From Marinilactibacillus piezotolerans (GTDB taxonomy: Bacteria; Bacillota; Bacilli; Lactobacillales; Carnobacteriaceae_A), in contig NZ_FWDP01000004.1 in NCBI RefSeq assembly GCF_900169305.1, forward strand, positions 868,001-932,000: a stretch of DNA of 64,000 bases, written 5' to 3'. The notes beneath the pieces are model-generated. The model did not search any database. It was not told the origin of the DNA and saw only the letters and a list, made by a program, of their open reading frames with translations. Below are positions 19,417-28,801 of this stretch, piece after piece. Position 1 is the stretch's first letter; each line of letters starts with the position of its first letter. Both the position numbers and the translations under genes were made by a program.

Positions 19417-19800
19417 TCATTCAGTAGATATTTGTCTTGTTTCCTTTTTGGCTGCTGCCGGATTCTCTGCTGCACTTACTTTGATGATTCTATCTAGTGA
19501 AAATCCGCTATCCAATACAGTTTTCAGTTCAAACTGAGTATCCGTTTGCTGCTCGATCGTGACTCTGCCTTTATTAAACACAATCGTTCCGCTATTCGGC
19601 GATACCGGATCCTGATCCAACTGTTGATTTAATTTGCTCTCAGCAATATGGAGCATACTTCTCACCTGATAACTTTCTTGGATCTGATCTAACTGAGATA
19701 CTTGCTTTTGGATAATGACTGCTAGTCCCGTCACAAAAATTGCTGAAACAGAGATAAACAGGAGCGCAGAAATCAAGATACTTCCGTTTTCATTTTTCAT
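19417..19800 (-). CDS. comGG: Competence pseudopilin ComGG-like
   Basis: A 127-residue protein, last gene of the comG operon. It has a short charged head, NGSILISALLFISVSAIFVTGLAVII as the pilin-like membrane segment, and a hydrophilic C-terminus. The Glu at +5 of normal prepilins is not seen, as is usual for ComGG. The assignment rests on operon position more than similarity. It would take part in the transformation pseudopilus. Confidence 0.75.
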   Translation of the reverse strand: MKNENGSILISALLFISVSAIFVTGLAVIIQKQVSQLDQIQESYQVRSMLHIAESKLNQQLDQDPVSPNSGTIVFNKGRVTIEQQTDTQFELKTVLDSGFSLDRIIKVSAAENPAAAKKETRQISTE

Positions 19801-19816
19801 GGTTCACCTTATTCTT

Positions 19817-20290
19817 TTACCTGCTTTGGATTTTCAACTCCGCCTGATATTGATCGTCATTTTGGAATATTGCTGTAATCAGCAAACCTTCTTCCTTTTC
19901 CTCAAAACGAATGCTCTGCAATTTAGTCAAAACCGGCTGATGTCCTTCCCCTTCTACTTTTCTTCTTAGAAGGGTGTAATATCTTTCGTAAGTAATCGTT
20001 TCTGACTGGCCATCCTCTGCTGGTTTTTCCGCAGAAAACTCATCTCTATGAACAGACTTGAGTCTCCCATCAGACAAATCATATTCCAGCTGATTTAAAA
20101 ATAAGTGCCATTCGATCTGACGATCTGCTTTTATTTCATCTTGTATTCTGGAAGCCTGTTCTGTAAATATAGACAGCAGCAAAAAACTTAAACTCATAAT
20201 ACTTAAGGCTGCCAGCACTTCCAGGAGAGTAAATCCCTCTTCATTTTTCCCATTCAATGGATTCAATTTCCAGTTTATTTTGTCTCCCAC
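19817..20290 (-). CDS. comGF: Competence protein ComGF
   Basis: A 157-residue minor pseudopilin. The prepilin site EEGFTLLEVLAALSIMS is near residues 16-32, with Gly before the cleavage, Phe at +1 and Glu at +5. Its start overlaps the end of comGE by about 50 bases. The rest is the beta-rich ComGF-type domain (ending LLITAIFQNDDQYQAELKIQSR). Confidence 0.85.
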   Translation of the reverse strand: MGDKINWKLNPLNGKNEEGFTLLEVLAALSIMSLSFLLLSIFTEQASRIQDEIKADRQIEWHLFLNQLEYDLSDGRLKSVHRDEFSAEKPAEDGQSETITYERYYTLLRRKVEGEGHQPVLTKLQSIRFEEKEEGLLITAIFQNDDQYQAELKIQSR

Positions 20291-20585
20291 TGTTTAGCTC
20301 CTTAACAGTTAGCTGATCTTCAGTATAGTTTGTGATCAAATTCAACTCATGTGAGTGAATCGTTTCTTTGACCGAAATATTTGACCCTCGATTTTTTGAG
20401 AGATCGTACAGTACTCTATTTATCTCTACTTCTATTTGTTCAGCTTGTAGATGCGAGACTAACTGCACAGTTAAAGGCAGCGTAACCCCGAGAACAAATA
20501 CTAGTAAACTCAAACTTACCAAGCTTTCTAAAAGTATAAACCCTGCAGCTTGCCTAATCTTCTTCAGCGAGCTCAAATCTTCCAC
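20241..20585 (-). CDS. comGE: Competence protein ComGE-like minor pseudopilin
   Basis: A 114-residue protein with a prepilin-like N-terminus, AAGFILLESLVSLSLLVFVLG (near 14-34), keeping Gly, Phe and Glu at +5. It overlaps both neighbours (comGD by 32 bases, comGF by about 50), so the whole operon is tightly coupled. The assignment is by position and the pilin signal. Confidence 0.8.
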   Translation of the reverse strand: MEDLSSLKKIRQAAGFILLESLVSLSLLVFVLGVTLPLTVQLVSHLQAEQIEVEINRVLYDLSKNRGSNISVKETIHSHELNLITNYTEDQLTVKELNSGRQNKLEIESIEWEK

Positions 20586-21009
20586 TTCCCAACTTGAATT
20601 TCAAAACAATGAATCCATTCTTTGTTTTGAATCGGACAATATTCAGATTTCCTTGATTTCCTGAAAAACCCCTGAAACGATAAACCTTTGCCCCGCCTAA
20701 AATGTCCATATGCTCCGGCAACTCTATTGTTTGGTTAAGTTCGCTTTCTAATTGACCAATTACTCTGAACGAAAGGTCTCTTGCTTGCGGTCGAACAGTC
20801 AATACGGTTGTTTCTCCATTCAAAACAGCATGATGTTGTATCCTTGTAATAGAGGCAGCGACATCTTCAAAGAAAAGATCCTCTTCCATTGTTGTCTTAA
20901 GGTGATCATAAGGAATAATCGGTAATAACATCATTATGCTGATCAAGGCTAGTACCAGCAATGTTTCGATAAGCGTAAAGCCTTCTGAATGGTCTACTGG
21001 CAGTCTCAT
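20554..21009 (-). CDS. comGD: Competence protein ComGD
   Basis: A 151-residue minor pseudopilin. The prepilin site is SEGFTLIETLLVLALISIMMLLPII (near 9-33). The C-terminal beta domain includes KVYRFRGFSGNQGN and FKTKNGFIVLKFKLGSGRF. It follows comGC by five bases. Confidence 0.88.
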   Translation of the reverse strand: MRLPVDHSEGFTLIETLLVLALISIMMLLPIIPYDHLKTTMEEDLFFEDVAASITRIQHHAVLNGETTVLTVRPQARDLSFRVIGQLESELNQTIELPEHMDILGGAKVYRFRGFSGNQGNLNIVRFKTKNGFIVLKFKLGSGRFELAEED

Positions 21010-21014
21010 CTTCG

Positions 21015-21362
21015 TTATTCTCCGCCTATTTTTACTAAATTACCACTGCTGTCAAGTTCAAACTGTTCTTGTACTTTTTCCAATTGACTCTTACTTAAGA
21101 ATCCAGCTGTCTGTAATTCACTAAGCGTAGCCGGCTTTATTTCTTTTTCCATTTCATATAAGTCGATCTGAGTCTGTACCACTGTTTCTAATGCCTCGTT
21201 TCCTGTCTCTTGAGCCGTCCCTTGGTGTGAACCGATATTGGGAATAATCAGCAATAGTAAGACAGATATAATAAATAGGACAAGAGACATTTCAATTAAA
21301 GTAAAACCTGCATCATTAGTAATGAATTTTTTTATAGCTCTTTTCAAAGTGTTTTTCATCAT
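21015..21362 (-). CDS. comGC: Major competence pseudopilin ComGC
   Basis: A 115-residue pseudopilin that forms the transformation pilus shaft. The prepilin site is AGFTLIEMSLVLFIISVLLLLIIPNI, with Glu at +5 after the conserved Gly-Phe. The ComGC signature QTQIDLYEMEK and SELQTAGFLSKSQL follow. The prepilin peptidase ComC is not in this window. The gene abuts comGB. Confidence 0.93.
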   Translation of the reverse strand: MMKNTLKRAIKKFITNDAGFTLIEMSLVLFIISVLLLLIIPNIGSHQGTAQETGNEALETVVQTQIDLYEMEKEIKPATLSELQTAGFLSKSQLEKVQEQFELDSSGNLVKIGGE

Positions 21363-22430
21363 TTATAATCCTTTCATCATAGAAAATGTGGGCAGCAATA
21401 AAGCAGCGTAGATGGCAATAATCATTAAAGCGACAAAAATAAAAACGGCTGGTTGAATTTTTTCGATCAGCTTTTCTACTTTACGGTTCAGTTCTTCTTC
21501 ACAATCTGAAGCATAAACCTTCATCTCACTGGCAAGCTTCCCTGAGTTCTGACCATGCAAAGCAATTTCTCTAAAATCTGACTTTAAAAATGGTAAGTGA
21601 GCGATGGCCTCTTCAAAAGGTTTTCCCGATTTCATTTCTTTTTCCAATTCGCCCCCGACTTCTCTAACTAGAATAGAAGCTGTGTCAGCTTGCATCAACT
21701 GAACAATTTGTATAAAACTGCAGTTGCTTTTTAATAACTGGCTCCACTCATGAGAAAAAAACTGAGTCCAGTACAATTGAATAAACGGTCGAATAAATCT
21801 TATACCTGCATAAAATGAAGTTTTTTCTATTGCCGAACGGTTTCTCATCATCCTTTGTATAACGATCAGCATCAGAAGTATAGAGACAAACAGACCGATC
21901 AACCAGAATGGAGCAGTATTCACGAGCGACATCATCATTCTAGTACCGAAGTCAATCGAATCGGAGTCAGGAGAAGCGATCCGTTCTATATGAGGTAATA
22001 ATACATAGCGCATGGACAACAGCATCAGCAGTACAAATAGCAGCAGCATAATGGGATACTGGATAATCGATTGGATTTTCTTTTTTCGATGAGCACTAGC
22101 GATCATCTGCGTGCCCGTTAACAAAACTGTTTCAGAAAATGCACCGTGAGCAGCCGCTAAATAGATCTGCGTACAGATGCGCTCGCTGAACCCTATTTTG
22201 CTTAATGCCTCAGAAAGCGTATCTCCAGAATGGATTAGTTCCATTATGTTTTCTGCCCACGACATCTGTTTTTTTGCCGGGGCAATGGCTACAAAATTCA
22301 AGGCTTCTTTTAGAGAGAATCCTTCGCAAAGCAGTCGTCCTATTCTTTTCAAGAAAAGTCCCTGTGCTCGAGAGTGTTCAGCACTAAGGAATAGCATACT
22401 GTCGGCATGTTTTTTCTGAGATAAACCCAT
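21363..22430 (-). CDS. comGB: Competence type II secretion membrane protein ComGB
   Basis: A 355-residue GspF/PilC-type platform protein with two GspF cytoplasmic domains and three membrane segments: about 125-145 (QYPIMLLLFVLLMLLSMRYVLLP), about 172-190, and near the C-terminus (AVFIFVALMIIAIYAALLLP). It overlaps the end of comGA by 47 bases. AAGGTG lies seven bases before the ATG at 22430. It couples the ComGA motor to pseudopilus assembly. Confidence 0.9.
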   Translation of the reverse strand: MGLSQKKHADSMLFLSAEHSRAQGLFLKRIGRLLCEGFSLKEALNFVAIAPAKKQMSWAENIMELIHSGDTLSEALSKIGFSERICTQIYLAAAHGAFSETVLLTGTQMIASAHRKKKIQSIIQYPIMLLLFVLLMLLSMRYVLLPHIERIASPDSDSIDFGTRMMMSLVNTAPFWLIGLFVSILLMLIVIQRMMRNRSAIEKTSFYAGIRFIRPFIQLYWTQFFSHEWSQLLKSNCSFIQIVQLMQADTASILVREVGGELEKEMKSGKPFEEAIAHLPFLKSDFREIALHGQNSGKLASEMKVYASDCEEELNRKVEKLIEKIQPAVFIFVALMIIAIYAALLLPTFSMMKGL

Positions 22431-23454
22431 AAAGTTGCACCTTCTTCAATAAATGATTGAATGATCGATCAATTGTCCGTATAGCTTCATTTTGATGATT
22501 GCTCTCTGATTCAAACATGCAGGAAAGATCTTTTCCTGAGACTACCTCATATAATGCAGCTCTTTTTTGTTCTGGTGAAATATGGGTACAGTAAGAACTG
22601 CAGTGCTTTGCACAAAGAGGACAATAAACTGGAAGGAGTTTCTGAAAAACAGCTCCAATAATCGTTTGTTCCAATAATTCCTGAGAAATCCCAAGCTCTT
22701 TTAATCTAGAAATGATGCCTTTGGTATTTTTTGCATGGACTGAGGCGATAATCAAATGTCCAGTCAGTGCGCCTCGAATCACCATCTTCGCGGTTTCCTC
22801 GTCTCTGATTTCACCAACGATCAACACATCCGGGTGATGGCGCAGACTGGATTTAAGCAAATGTTCATAAGTAATACCGGCTTTTTCATTGACTTCGGTC
22901 TGCAGGAACTGAGATTCATGAATTTCAACCGGATCTTCAACAGTTACGACTTGCTGTTTCTCTTCAGTGATACGATTTTTGACCAGTTGATAAATCGTCG
23001 TCGTTTTGCCAGAGTCGACTGGACCAGAAAACAGGATCAATCCGCTTTTATAAGAGATCAGCTCTTTCAGCTGGTTAAGCTCATGTTGAAAAAAAGTATT
23101 AACGGTATGGTCAGAAGCTTCTTTTTGCTGCAGCAGCCTAATGACCAGTGATTCCTTCGTATGATAATTTGCTATAGTTGAAAATCTTAGATCGATTTTT
23201 TTCTCGGGCAATTGAAAAGCCAGCGAGCCGCTTTGCGGTTTTCTCCTCTCTCCCACGTCCATGTTAGAGACGAACTTAAAATAAGAGATGAGTCTTGTGC
23301 CTTCATCTATATCCAGAAAAAATTGTTTTTCCATTCTTCCATTCAATCTAAAATAAGCGGAATAGTGTTTTTCTTCAGGCAGAATATGGATATCACTTGT
23401 CTTAAATGTATCCGCTAATGTTACAAGGTGCTGGGCAAAAGCTTCTATATCCAC
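22384..23454 (-). CDS. comGA: Competence traffic ATPase ComGA
   Basis: A 356-residue GspE/PilB-type ATPase that powers pseudopilus assembly for DNA uptake. The start is GTG at 23454 with AGGAGG six bases upstream. Walker A is FSGPVDSGKTTTI near residue 142; the Asp box is VTVEDPVEIHE; Walker B is HPDVLIVGEIRDEETA; the His box is HLIIASVHAKNT. A cysteine cluster (CPLC...C...C, near 270-285) is present. It is the first gene of comGA-GG. Confidence 0.93.
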   Translation of the reverse strand: MDIEAFAQHLVTLADTFKTSDIHILPEEKHYSAYFRLNGRMEKQFFLDIDEGTRLISYFKFVSNMDVGERRKPQSGSLAFQLPEKKIDLRFSTIANYHTKESLVIRLLQQKEASDHTVNTFFQHELNQLKELISYKSGLILFSGPVDSGKTTTIYQLVKNRITEEKQQVVTVEDPVEIHESQFLQTEVNEKAGITYEHLLKSSLRHHPDVLIVGEIRDEETAKMVIRGALTGHLIIASVHAKNTKGIISRLKELGISQELLEQTIIGAVFQKLLPVYCPLCAKHCSSYCTHISPEQKRAALYEVVSGKDLSCMFESESNHQNEAIRTIDRSFNHLLKKVQLYGFISEKTCRQYAIP

Positions 23455-23494
23455 GTACTTCCTCCTCTACTGGTGCCTGTTTTATTACCAGGCA

Positions 23495-23523
23495 TTTATA
23501 CTTGTCTATGTATATATTGTCTA
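23495..23523 (-). promoter_or_regulatory. comG operon promoter, housekeeping type
   Basis: On the minus strand TAGACA (23518-23523), a 17-base spacer and TATAAA (23495-23500), about 40 bases before comGA. It looks like a SigA promoter. No streptococcal-type cin box (TACGAATA) is present. Confidence 0.55.
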
Positions 23524-23555
23524 AAAATATAGGAAGTAACGAAAAAAAACGAAAT

Positions 23556-23585
23556 AAAAAAGGATGACCTCATTGTCATCCTTTC
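23556..23585 (-). terminator. Terminator of yebC
   Basis: A minus-strand AAGGATGAC / GTCATCCTT hairpin followed by T-rich sequence, 18 bases past the yebC stop. Confidence 0.75.
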
Positions 23586-23602
23586 AAGTATTATTCAAAA
23601 AT

Positions 23603-24328
23603 TTACAGTTCAGCATTATGGAAGACTTCGCTGACATCATCGTCATCTTCTAATGCTTCAATCATATTTTCAAATGTTTCAAGCTTATCTTCAGGAACTG
23701 GAACAGTTGTCTGTGGAACCATAGTCAGTTCAGCTTGGTCTAGCGTATACCCGGCAGCTGTTAATGCATCTCTTACGTCAGCAAAATCTTGAGGTTCTGT
23801 ATAGATCTCAAATACATCTTCTGAAGTTTCCAGCTCTTCACCGCCAGCTTCCAGAACACTCATCAGCATCGTATCTTCATCAACATCCAATCCTTCTCGG
23901 GCAATTGCGATATATCCTTTACGATCAAACATGTAGCTGACCGAGCCTTTTTCACCCATTGATCCGCCATTACGGTTAAAAGCTACGCGCACATTTGTAC
24001 TTGTACGGTTCAAGTTATCTGTTAATCCATTGACGAGAACAGCAATACCGTTTGGTCCGTATCCTTCGTAAACAACTTCATCATAATTGTCGCCTTGACT
24101 GGAGTCTGTCGCTTTCTTGATCGCACGGTCTACATTGTCGTTCGGCATATTATTGGCTTTTGCTTTATCCACAGCTAGTCTAAGCGCTGCGTTTGTGTCT
24201 GGATCGCCACCGCCATCTTTTGCGGCTTTATAAATTTCTTTTGATAATTTCTGAAAAATTTTTCCGCGTTTAGCATCTTGAGCCCCTTTACGGTGCTGTA
24301 TATTTTTCCACTTCGAATGTCCTGCCAT
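23603..24328 (-). CDS. yebC: YebC/PmpR family protein
   Basis: A 241-residue three-domain protein with [25 protein letters not shown] at the start, the signature [23 protein letters not shown] in the middle and an acidic C-terminus. The family was first described as DNA-binding regulators. Recent work on YebC2-type members points to a translation role, easing stalls at proline stretches. This is the standard YebC I length. It is transcribed alone. Confidence 0.93.
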   Translation of the reverse strand: MAGHSKWKNIQHRKGAQDAKRGKIFQKLSKEIYKAAKDGGGDPDTNAALRLAVDKAKANNMPNDNVDRAIKKATDSSQGDNYDEVVYEGYGPNGIAVLVNGLTDNLNRTSTNVRVAFNRNGGSMGEKGSVSYMFDRKGYIAIAREGLDVDEDTMLMSVLEAGGEELETSEDVFEIYTEPQDFADVRDALTAAGYTLDQAELTMVPQTTVPVPEDKLETFENMIEALEDDDDVSEVFHNAEL

Positions 24329-24413
24329 GCTTTTTCCTACTTTCTGATTTACATTATCGTTCGGACGTTTAACCTATCCTATTATAGCAAATTTTTCATA
24401 TTGTTCAAATCTG

Positions 24414-24431
24414 TATTGAACGCTTTCAATA
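24414..24431. promoter_or_regulatory. Palindrome upstream of yebC, cre-like
   Basis: TATTGAA-CGCT-TTCAATA is a perfect 7-bp inverted repeat with a four-base centre between the vanZ-like gene and yebC. The reverse strand partly matches the CcpA operator TGWAANCGNTNWCA (12 of 14 positions). No T run follows, so it is not a terminator. Confidence 0.3.
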
Positions 24432-24442
24432 GGATCTTATGC

Positions 24443-24973
24443 CTATTTGATCTTTAATTTCTTTATTTTGCTTTTTGGTTTCCGTCTTTTAGTAAAAAAT
24501 ATCCAAGAAATCAAGATCCCTGTGAAAGCTCCCATGGAATCTAAGAAAACATCTTCCATCAAAGCCGTTCGATTTGGATTGAATGATTGGTGCAATTCAT
24601 CAAAGCTAGCATACCCGGCCGTTAATAATAAAGCAATCATCACCGTAAGCCAGATAGGTTGGACTCTGTTTTTTATTCCTAAAAACCAGAACAGGCCTAA
24701 TAAGAAATAAGATACAAAATGAGCTGCTTTGCGGATAAAGAATTCAATAAAGCCAGTATAGCCTGAAGCTTGTATGCTGACTTCACTTCCAGCATAGGAA
24801 AAGCGAATGCCTTCCAATAATCCTCTTAATGGTTCCCCGGACAACAGTTTTTCTAAAAGCGGCTGAACATTCTGATCCTGATAAGTCATACTTGAACTAA
24901 AAAAGAGTATGATCATCATTATTAAGGCCAGAATAATAAAAAGATTGTCTTTCCATCCCGTTTTTTTATACAT
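24443..24973 (-). CDS. VanZ-like family membrane protein
   Basis: A 176-residue protein with four predicted membrane segments: about 9-25, 92-110, 118-136 and 146-162. The VanZ core is visible as KAAHFVSYFLLGLFWF and YASFDELHQSFNPNRTALMEDVFLDSMGAFTGILI, in which DE-HQ-F-P-R is conserved. The C-terminus is basic. VanZ of enterococci gives low-level teicoplanin resistance by an unknown mechanism; most chromosomal homologues have no assigned role and do not imply resistance. Confidence 0.85.
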   Translation of the reverse strand: MYKKTGWKDNLFIILALIMMIILFFSSSMTYQDQNVQPLLEKLLSGEPLRGLLEGIRFSYAGSEVSIQASGYTGFIEFFIRKAAHFVSYFLLGLFWFLGIKNRVQPIWLTVMIALLLTAGYASFDELHQSFNPNRTALMEDVFLDSMGAFTGILISWIFFTKRRKPKSKIKKLKIK

Positions 24974-25087
24974 ATAACCCCAACTTTCTCTCGAATATAC
25001 ATATTCTAGCTGATGTGTATGGATATGGAAAGAAAAAACTTGTAGAATAAAGAAGTATACAATTTATATGAAAGGGAGTTATATTTT

Positions 25088-26902
25088 ATGTCTTATCCAA
25101 TTAATTGGGATATGGATTCAATTTTTAATGGGGGAAGCGATTCATCTGAATTGCGTAATAAAATTGAATCAATGAAAGAAGAAATCAAAAATGTTCACAA
25201 ATCAGTCTCCGAATGGAGTCCTGAGGCAGATGCACCAGAGTATGATCAATTAAAAACGTTGCTTCAACTTACTGAAACAGTCGGAAATGGATTGTCAGAA
25301 GCCATGACCTACTCAAGAGGATTGTTATCTGCTAATGTCAGAGATAAAAATGCAGCTAAGCTGACAAATGAAATCAGCACGCTCTACAGTACTTTGAGCA
25401 ACAGCAACACGATTTTAACGAAAAAATTTGTAGCGATCAGCGATCGTGAATGGACACAGCTGCTGGAAAAAGAGCCTTTCAGCGCCAGTGCTTTTCCACT
25501 GAACGAACAGAGAGAACAAGGGAAAAAACTGCTATCTAATGAAGAAGAAGCTGCCATCAATGTTTTATCAAATGACGGTTTTAAAGGATGGGGCGACCTG
25601 TACAATACTTTGGTGGCAACTGTACAAGTCGAATTTGAGAATGAAGACGGAACGACTACAGCCTACTCTGCCGGCCAAGCGGCAAACGTTATGGGATCAG
25701 CAAAAGACCCGCAGACACGCCACCAAATGCTTGAAAAATGGGAATTGGCATGGGCTGAAAAAGCTTCTCTGTTCGCTGACACACTCAATCATCTTGCAGG
25801 GTTCCGTCTGGAAAACTATAAACTCCATGGTACAGAGGATTTCATGGACCGCCCGCTGGAATATAACCGTCTTAAAAAAGAAACTTTGGATACGATGTGG
25901 GAAACCATCACGAAAAATAAACCGAAAGTAGTCGAATACTTAAACCGCAAAGCTCAACTTTTGAATATTGAAAAATTATCTTGGGCTGATGTTACAGCTT
26001 CTGTTTCTGTCGGCGACTTTGAACCGCGTCAGTACTCTTATGATGAAGCTGCGGAGTTCATTATGGAAAACTTCGAAACCTTCAGCGGCAAAATGAAAGA
26101 CTTAGCACAAACGGCATTTGAGAACGGGTGGATCGAAGCAGAAGACCGTGACGGCAAGCGACCAGGTGGATACTGCGCAAATCTCCCGGAATCAGAACAA
26201 TCTCGCATTTTTATGACTTTTTCGGGATCAGCCGGCAATGTGTCGACGCTGGCACATGAATTAGGTCATGCCTTCCACAGTTATGTCATGAGAGACCTGC
26301 CAGTCATGAATCGGCGTTATGCCATGAATGTTGCTGAAACGGCTTCTACTTTTGCAGAATTAGTAGTCTCAGATGCGACTGTCCGAGAATCGGCTTCTGA
26401 AGCAGAAAAAATCAATCTTTTAGACAGTAAAAATGCTAGAGCTGCTACAATGTTTATGAATATTCACGCACGCTACTTGTTTGAAACAAGCTTTTATAAT
26501 GAACGTAAGTCCGGTATTGTGACAGATGATCGTTTATCAGAATTAATGGTGGAAGCACAGAAAGAAGCTTACCAAGATTCACTTTCGACTTATCACCCTA
26601 CTTTCTGGGCAAGCAAACTGCATTTTTATAATACAGGTGTACCATTCTACAATTTCCCATACACATTCGGGTTCTTGTTCAGCTTAGGAATCTACGCTCG
26701 TTCACTTGAAGAAGGTACAGATTTTGAAGAGCAGTATATTGCTTTGTTGCGTGATACTGCAAGTATGACAACAGAAGAATTAGCAGAGAAACACTTGAAT
26801 GCAGATTTAACGAAACCAGACTTCTGGCAGTCAGCGATCGATATGGTCTTAACAGACATTGATGACTATCTGGAAATCACTGAAAAATATATTAATAAGT
26901 AA
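25088..26902 (+). CDS. pepF: M3 family oligoendopeptidase F, copy 1
   Basis: A 604-residue cytosolic zinc metallopeptidase. The catalytic HELGH is at 390-394 (LAHELGHAFHSY), with the third ligand Glu417 in AMNVAETASTFAE. The C-terminal substrate wall includes HFYNTGVPFYNFPYTFGFLFSLGIYA. PepF enzymes cleave peptides of about 7-17 residues taken up by Opp transporters or left from protein turnover. AAAGGGAG precedes the ATG. A close paralogue follows 12 bases downstream in the same frame order, so both are in one operon ended by the terminator at 28733. Confidence 0.94.
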   Translation: MSYPINWDMDSIFNGGSDSSELRNKIESMKEEIKNVHKSVSEWSPEADAPEYDQLKTLLQLTETVGNGLSEAMTYSRGLLSANVRDKNAAKLTNEISTLYSTLSNSNTILTKKFVAISDREWTQLLEKEPFSASAFPLNEQREQGKKLLSNEEEAAINVLSNDGFKGWGDLYNTLVATVQVEFENEDGTTTAYSAGQAANVMGSAKDPQTRHQMLEKWELAWAEKASLFADTLNHLAGFRLENYKLHGTEDFMDRPLEYNRLKKETLDTMWETITKNKPKVVEYLNRKAQLLNIEKLSWADVTASVSVGDFEPRQYSYDEAAEFIMENFETFSGKMKDLAQTAFENGWIEAEDRDGKRPGGYCANLPESEQSRIFMTFSGSAGNVSTLAHELGHAFHSYVMRDLPVMNRRYAMNVAETASTFAELVVSDATVRESASEAEKINLLDSKNARAATMFMNIHARYLFETSFYNERKSGIVTDDRLSELMVEAQKEAYQDSLSTYHPTFWASKLHFYNTGVPFYNFPYTFGFLFSLGIYARSLEEGTDFEEQYIALLRDTASMTTEELAEKHLNADLTKPDFWQSAIDMVLTDIDDYLEITEKYINK

Positions 26903-26914
26903 AGGAATGAGTAA

Positions 26915-28726
26915 ATGTCTTATAGTATGAAATGGGATCTGGAATCCATCTATTCAAGCGTCACTGCTCCAGAACTGGAACAGGATTTATCAAGATGGGA
27001 ACAGGAGATTCCTGAACTTGGTCAGAAAATCAGCCAATGGGATCCCAAAGCGGACCATCCGGGTTACCCTGAAATGCAAAGTATCTTAAAACAGTTAAAT
27101 ACCCTGCAGCCGCAAATTTCTGAAGCAGGTATGTTTATCAGCGGAACCTTATCAGCGGATGTCAATAACTCAAAAGCAAAAACCTTAATGGGACGGTTAA
27201 GTGTTCTGTATAGTGAATTATCTACAATTACTGTCCCTTTTTATAAGAAATTTGCGACCATTTCAGATGAAGATTGGCAAACTTTGCTGCAAAACCCTGC
27301 CTTAGCTCCGTTCTCATTCAATCTATCTGAAGACCGAGAACAAGCAGAACAACTGCTTTCTGAAAAAGAAGAAGCGCTGCTGGCTAAGTTATCTGTAGAT
27401 GGCATCCAAGGCTGGGAACAGCACTATGATACACTCGTTTCAAAAATCGAAATTCCTGTTACAGATGAAAATGGAAATGAGCAATTGCTTTCTGCTGGAC
27501 AAGCAGAAAACCGTATGTATAATGATCCGAACAATAAAGTAAGAGCTGAGCTTTTTGAAAAATGGGAAGCTGCCTGGAGCAGCCAATCGGAATTATTTGC
27601 AGATACATTGAACCATCTAGCAGGTTTCAGACTGACTGACTATAAAGCGCACGGTATAGATAATTTTCTAGAAAAACCGCTTAAAGCTAGTCGAATGAAA
27701 CAGGAAACACTAGATGCAATGTGGCAAGCTATTGCTGAAAATAAAGCTCCGTTTACTGACTATTTATCTAGAAAAGCTGCACTGCTTGGCAAAGCACAAT
27801 TAAGTTGGCAGGACGTAGAAGCACCCGTTACAGTTGGTAATGGCAAGCCAAAGTCTTACAGTTTCGATGAGGGAGCTGCTTTCATAATTGAAAACTTCCG
27901 AAAATTTAGTGGTAAAATGGCTGATTTTGCGGAAATGGCGTTCGAAAAGCGCTGGATTGAAGCAGAAGATCGCCCTGGTAAATCACCAGGAGGATATTGT
28001 GCTGAGTTGCCTGTTTCAAAAGAATCGCGCATTTTTATGACATATTCTGATTCACCGGGAGAAGTAGCGACTTTAGCACATGAATTAGGTCACGCCTTCC
28101 ACAATCATGTTATTTTTGAATTACCTTATATGAAGCAGCATTTTGCAATGAATGTTGCAGAAACAGCTTCTACCTTTGCTGAACTCGTAGTTTCCGATGC
28201 AACAGTTAAGTCAGCCTCTTCTGATGAAGACAAAATTGCTTTACTAGATACAAAGATACAAAATGCCTTAGCTATGTTCTTAAATATCCATGCTCGTTTC
28301 ATTTTCGAAACAAACTTTTACAATGAACGTAAAAATGGACTAGTTTCAGCAGAACGATTAAATGAGTTAATGGAAGAAGCTCAAAAAGAAGCTTATGATA
28401 ATAGCCTGTCTGACTATCATCCAAGCTTCTGGGCAAGCAAACTTCATTTTTACATCAGCGGTATCTCTTTCTACAACTTCCCTTATACCTTCGGCTACTT
28501 GTTCAGTTTAGGTATCTACGCTCAAGCTCTGGAATCCGGTTCCGATTTTGAGGATCAATACATTGCATTATTGCAAGACACCGGCTCAATGAATACTGAA
28601 GAACTTGCTGAAAAACACCTGAACGTAGATTTGACATCTACTGACTTCTGGGTAAAAGGAATCAATATTTTGAAAGAAGATGTTGCACAGTTCATCGCAT
28701 TGACTGATCAGTATACAAAAAACTAA
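26915..28726 (+). CDS. M3 family oligoendopeptidase F, copy 2
   Basis: A 603-residue paralogue of the preceding gene, alignable from MSYSMKWDLESIYSS to the last residues without large gaps. The active site is intact: HELGH at 389-393 and Glu in AMNVAETASTFAE. Much of the C-terminal wall is identical, while the N-terminal domain has diverged clearly. The two genes are 12 bases apart with AAAGGAATGAG as the second ribosome-binding site. The pair is an old tandem duplication with both copies apparently active; different peptide preferences are likely but unproven. Confidence 0.92.
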   Translation: MSYSMKWDLESIYSSVTAPELEQDLSRWEQEIPELGQKISQWDPKADHPGYPEMQSILKQLNTLQPQISEAGMFISGTLSADVNNSKAKTLMGRLSVLYSELSTITVPFYKKFATISDEDWQTLLQNPALAPFSFNLSEDREQAEQLLSEKEEALLAKLSVDGIQGWEQHYDTLVSKIEIPVTDENGNEQLLSAGQAENRMYNDPNNKVRAELFEKWEAAWSSQSELFADTLNHLAGFRLTDYKAHGIDNFLEKPLKASRMKQETLDAMWQAIAENKAPFTDYLSRKAALLGKAQLSWQDVEAPVTVGNGKPKSYSFDEGAAFIIENFRKFSGKMADFAEMAFEKRWIEAEDRPGKSPGGYCAELPVSKESRIFMTYSDSPGEVATLAHELGHAFHNHVIFELPYMKQHFAMNVAETASTFAELVVSDATVKSASSDEDKIALLDTKIQNALAMFLNIHARFIFETNFYNERKNGLVSAERLNELMEEAQKEAYDNSLSDYHPSFWASKLHFYISGISFYNFPYTFGYLFSLGIYAQALESGSDFEDQYIALLQDTGSMNTEELAEKHLNVDLTSTDFWVKGINILKEDVAQFIALTDQYTKN

Positions 28727-28732
28727 AGATTT

Positions 28733-28776
28733 AAAAAAGGATCGAGATCACACCTGATGTGATCTCGATCCTTTTT
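28733..28776. terminator. Bidirectional terminator after the pepF pair
   Basis: AAAAAAGGATCGAGATCACA and its complement form a 20-bp stem with a five-base loop. T runs on both strands serve the pepF operon and the NlpC/P60 gene. Confidence 0.9.
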
Positions 28777-28801
28777 CTGTTTACTAATCGTTATTGGCTG
28801 A

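Noticed and set aside
22384-22430. The comGA/comGB overlap of 47 bases as a possible frameshift
   Set aside because: comGB has its own ribosome-binding site (AAGGTG) at good spacing, and both proteins have normal ends; overlaps are common in comG operons.
23495-23560. A ComX/SigX-type cin box upstream of comGA
   Set aside because: No TACGAATA-like sequence; a good SigA-type promoter is present instead.
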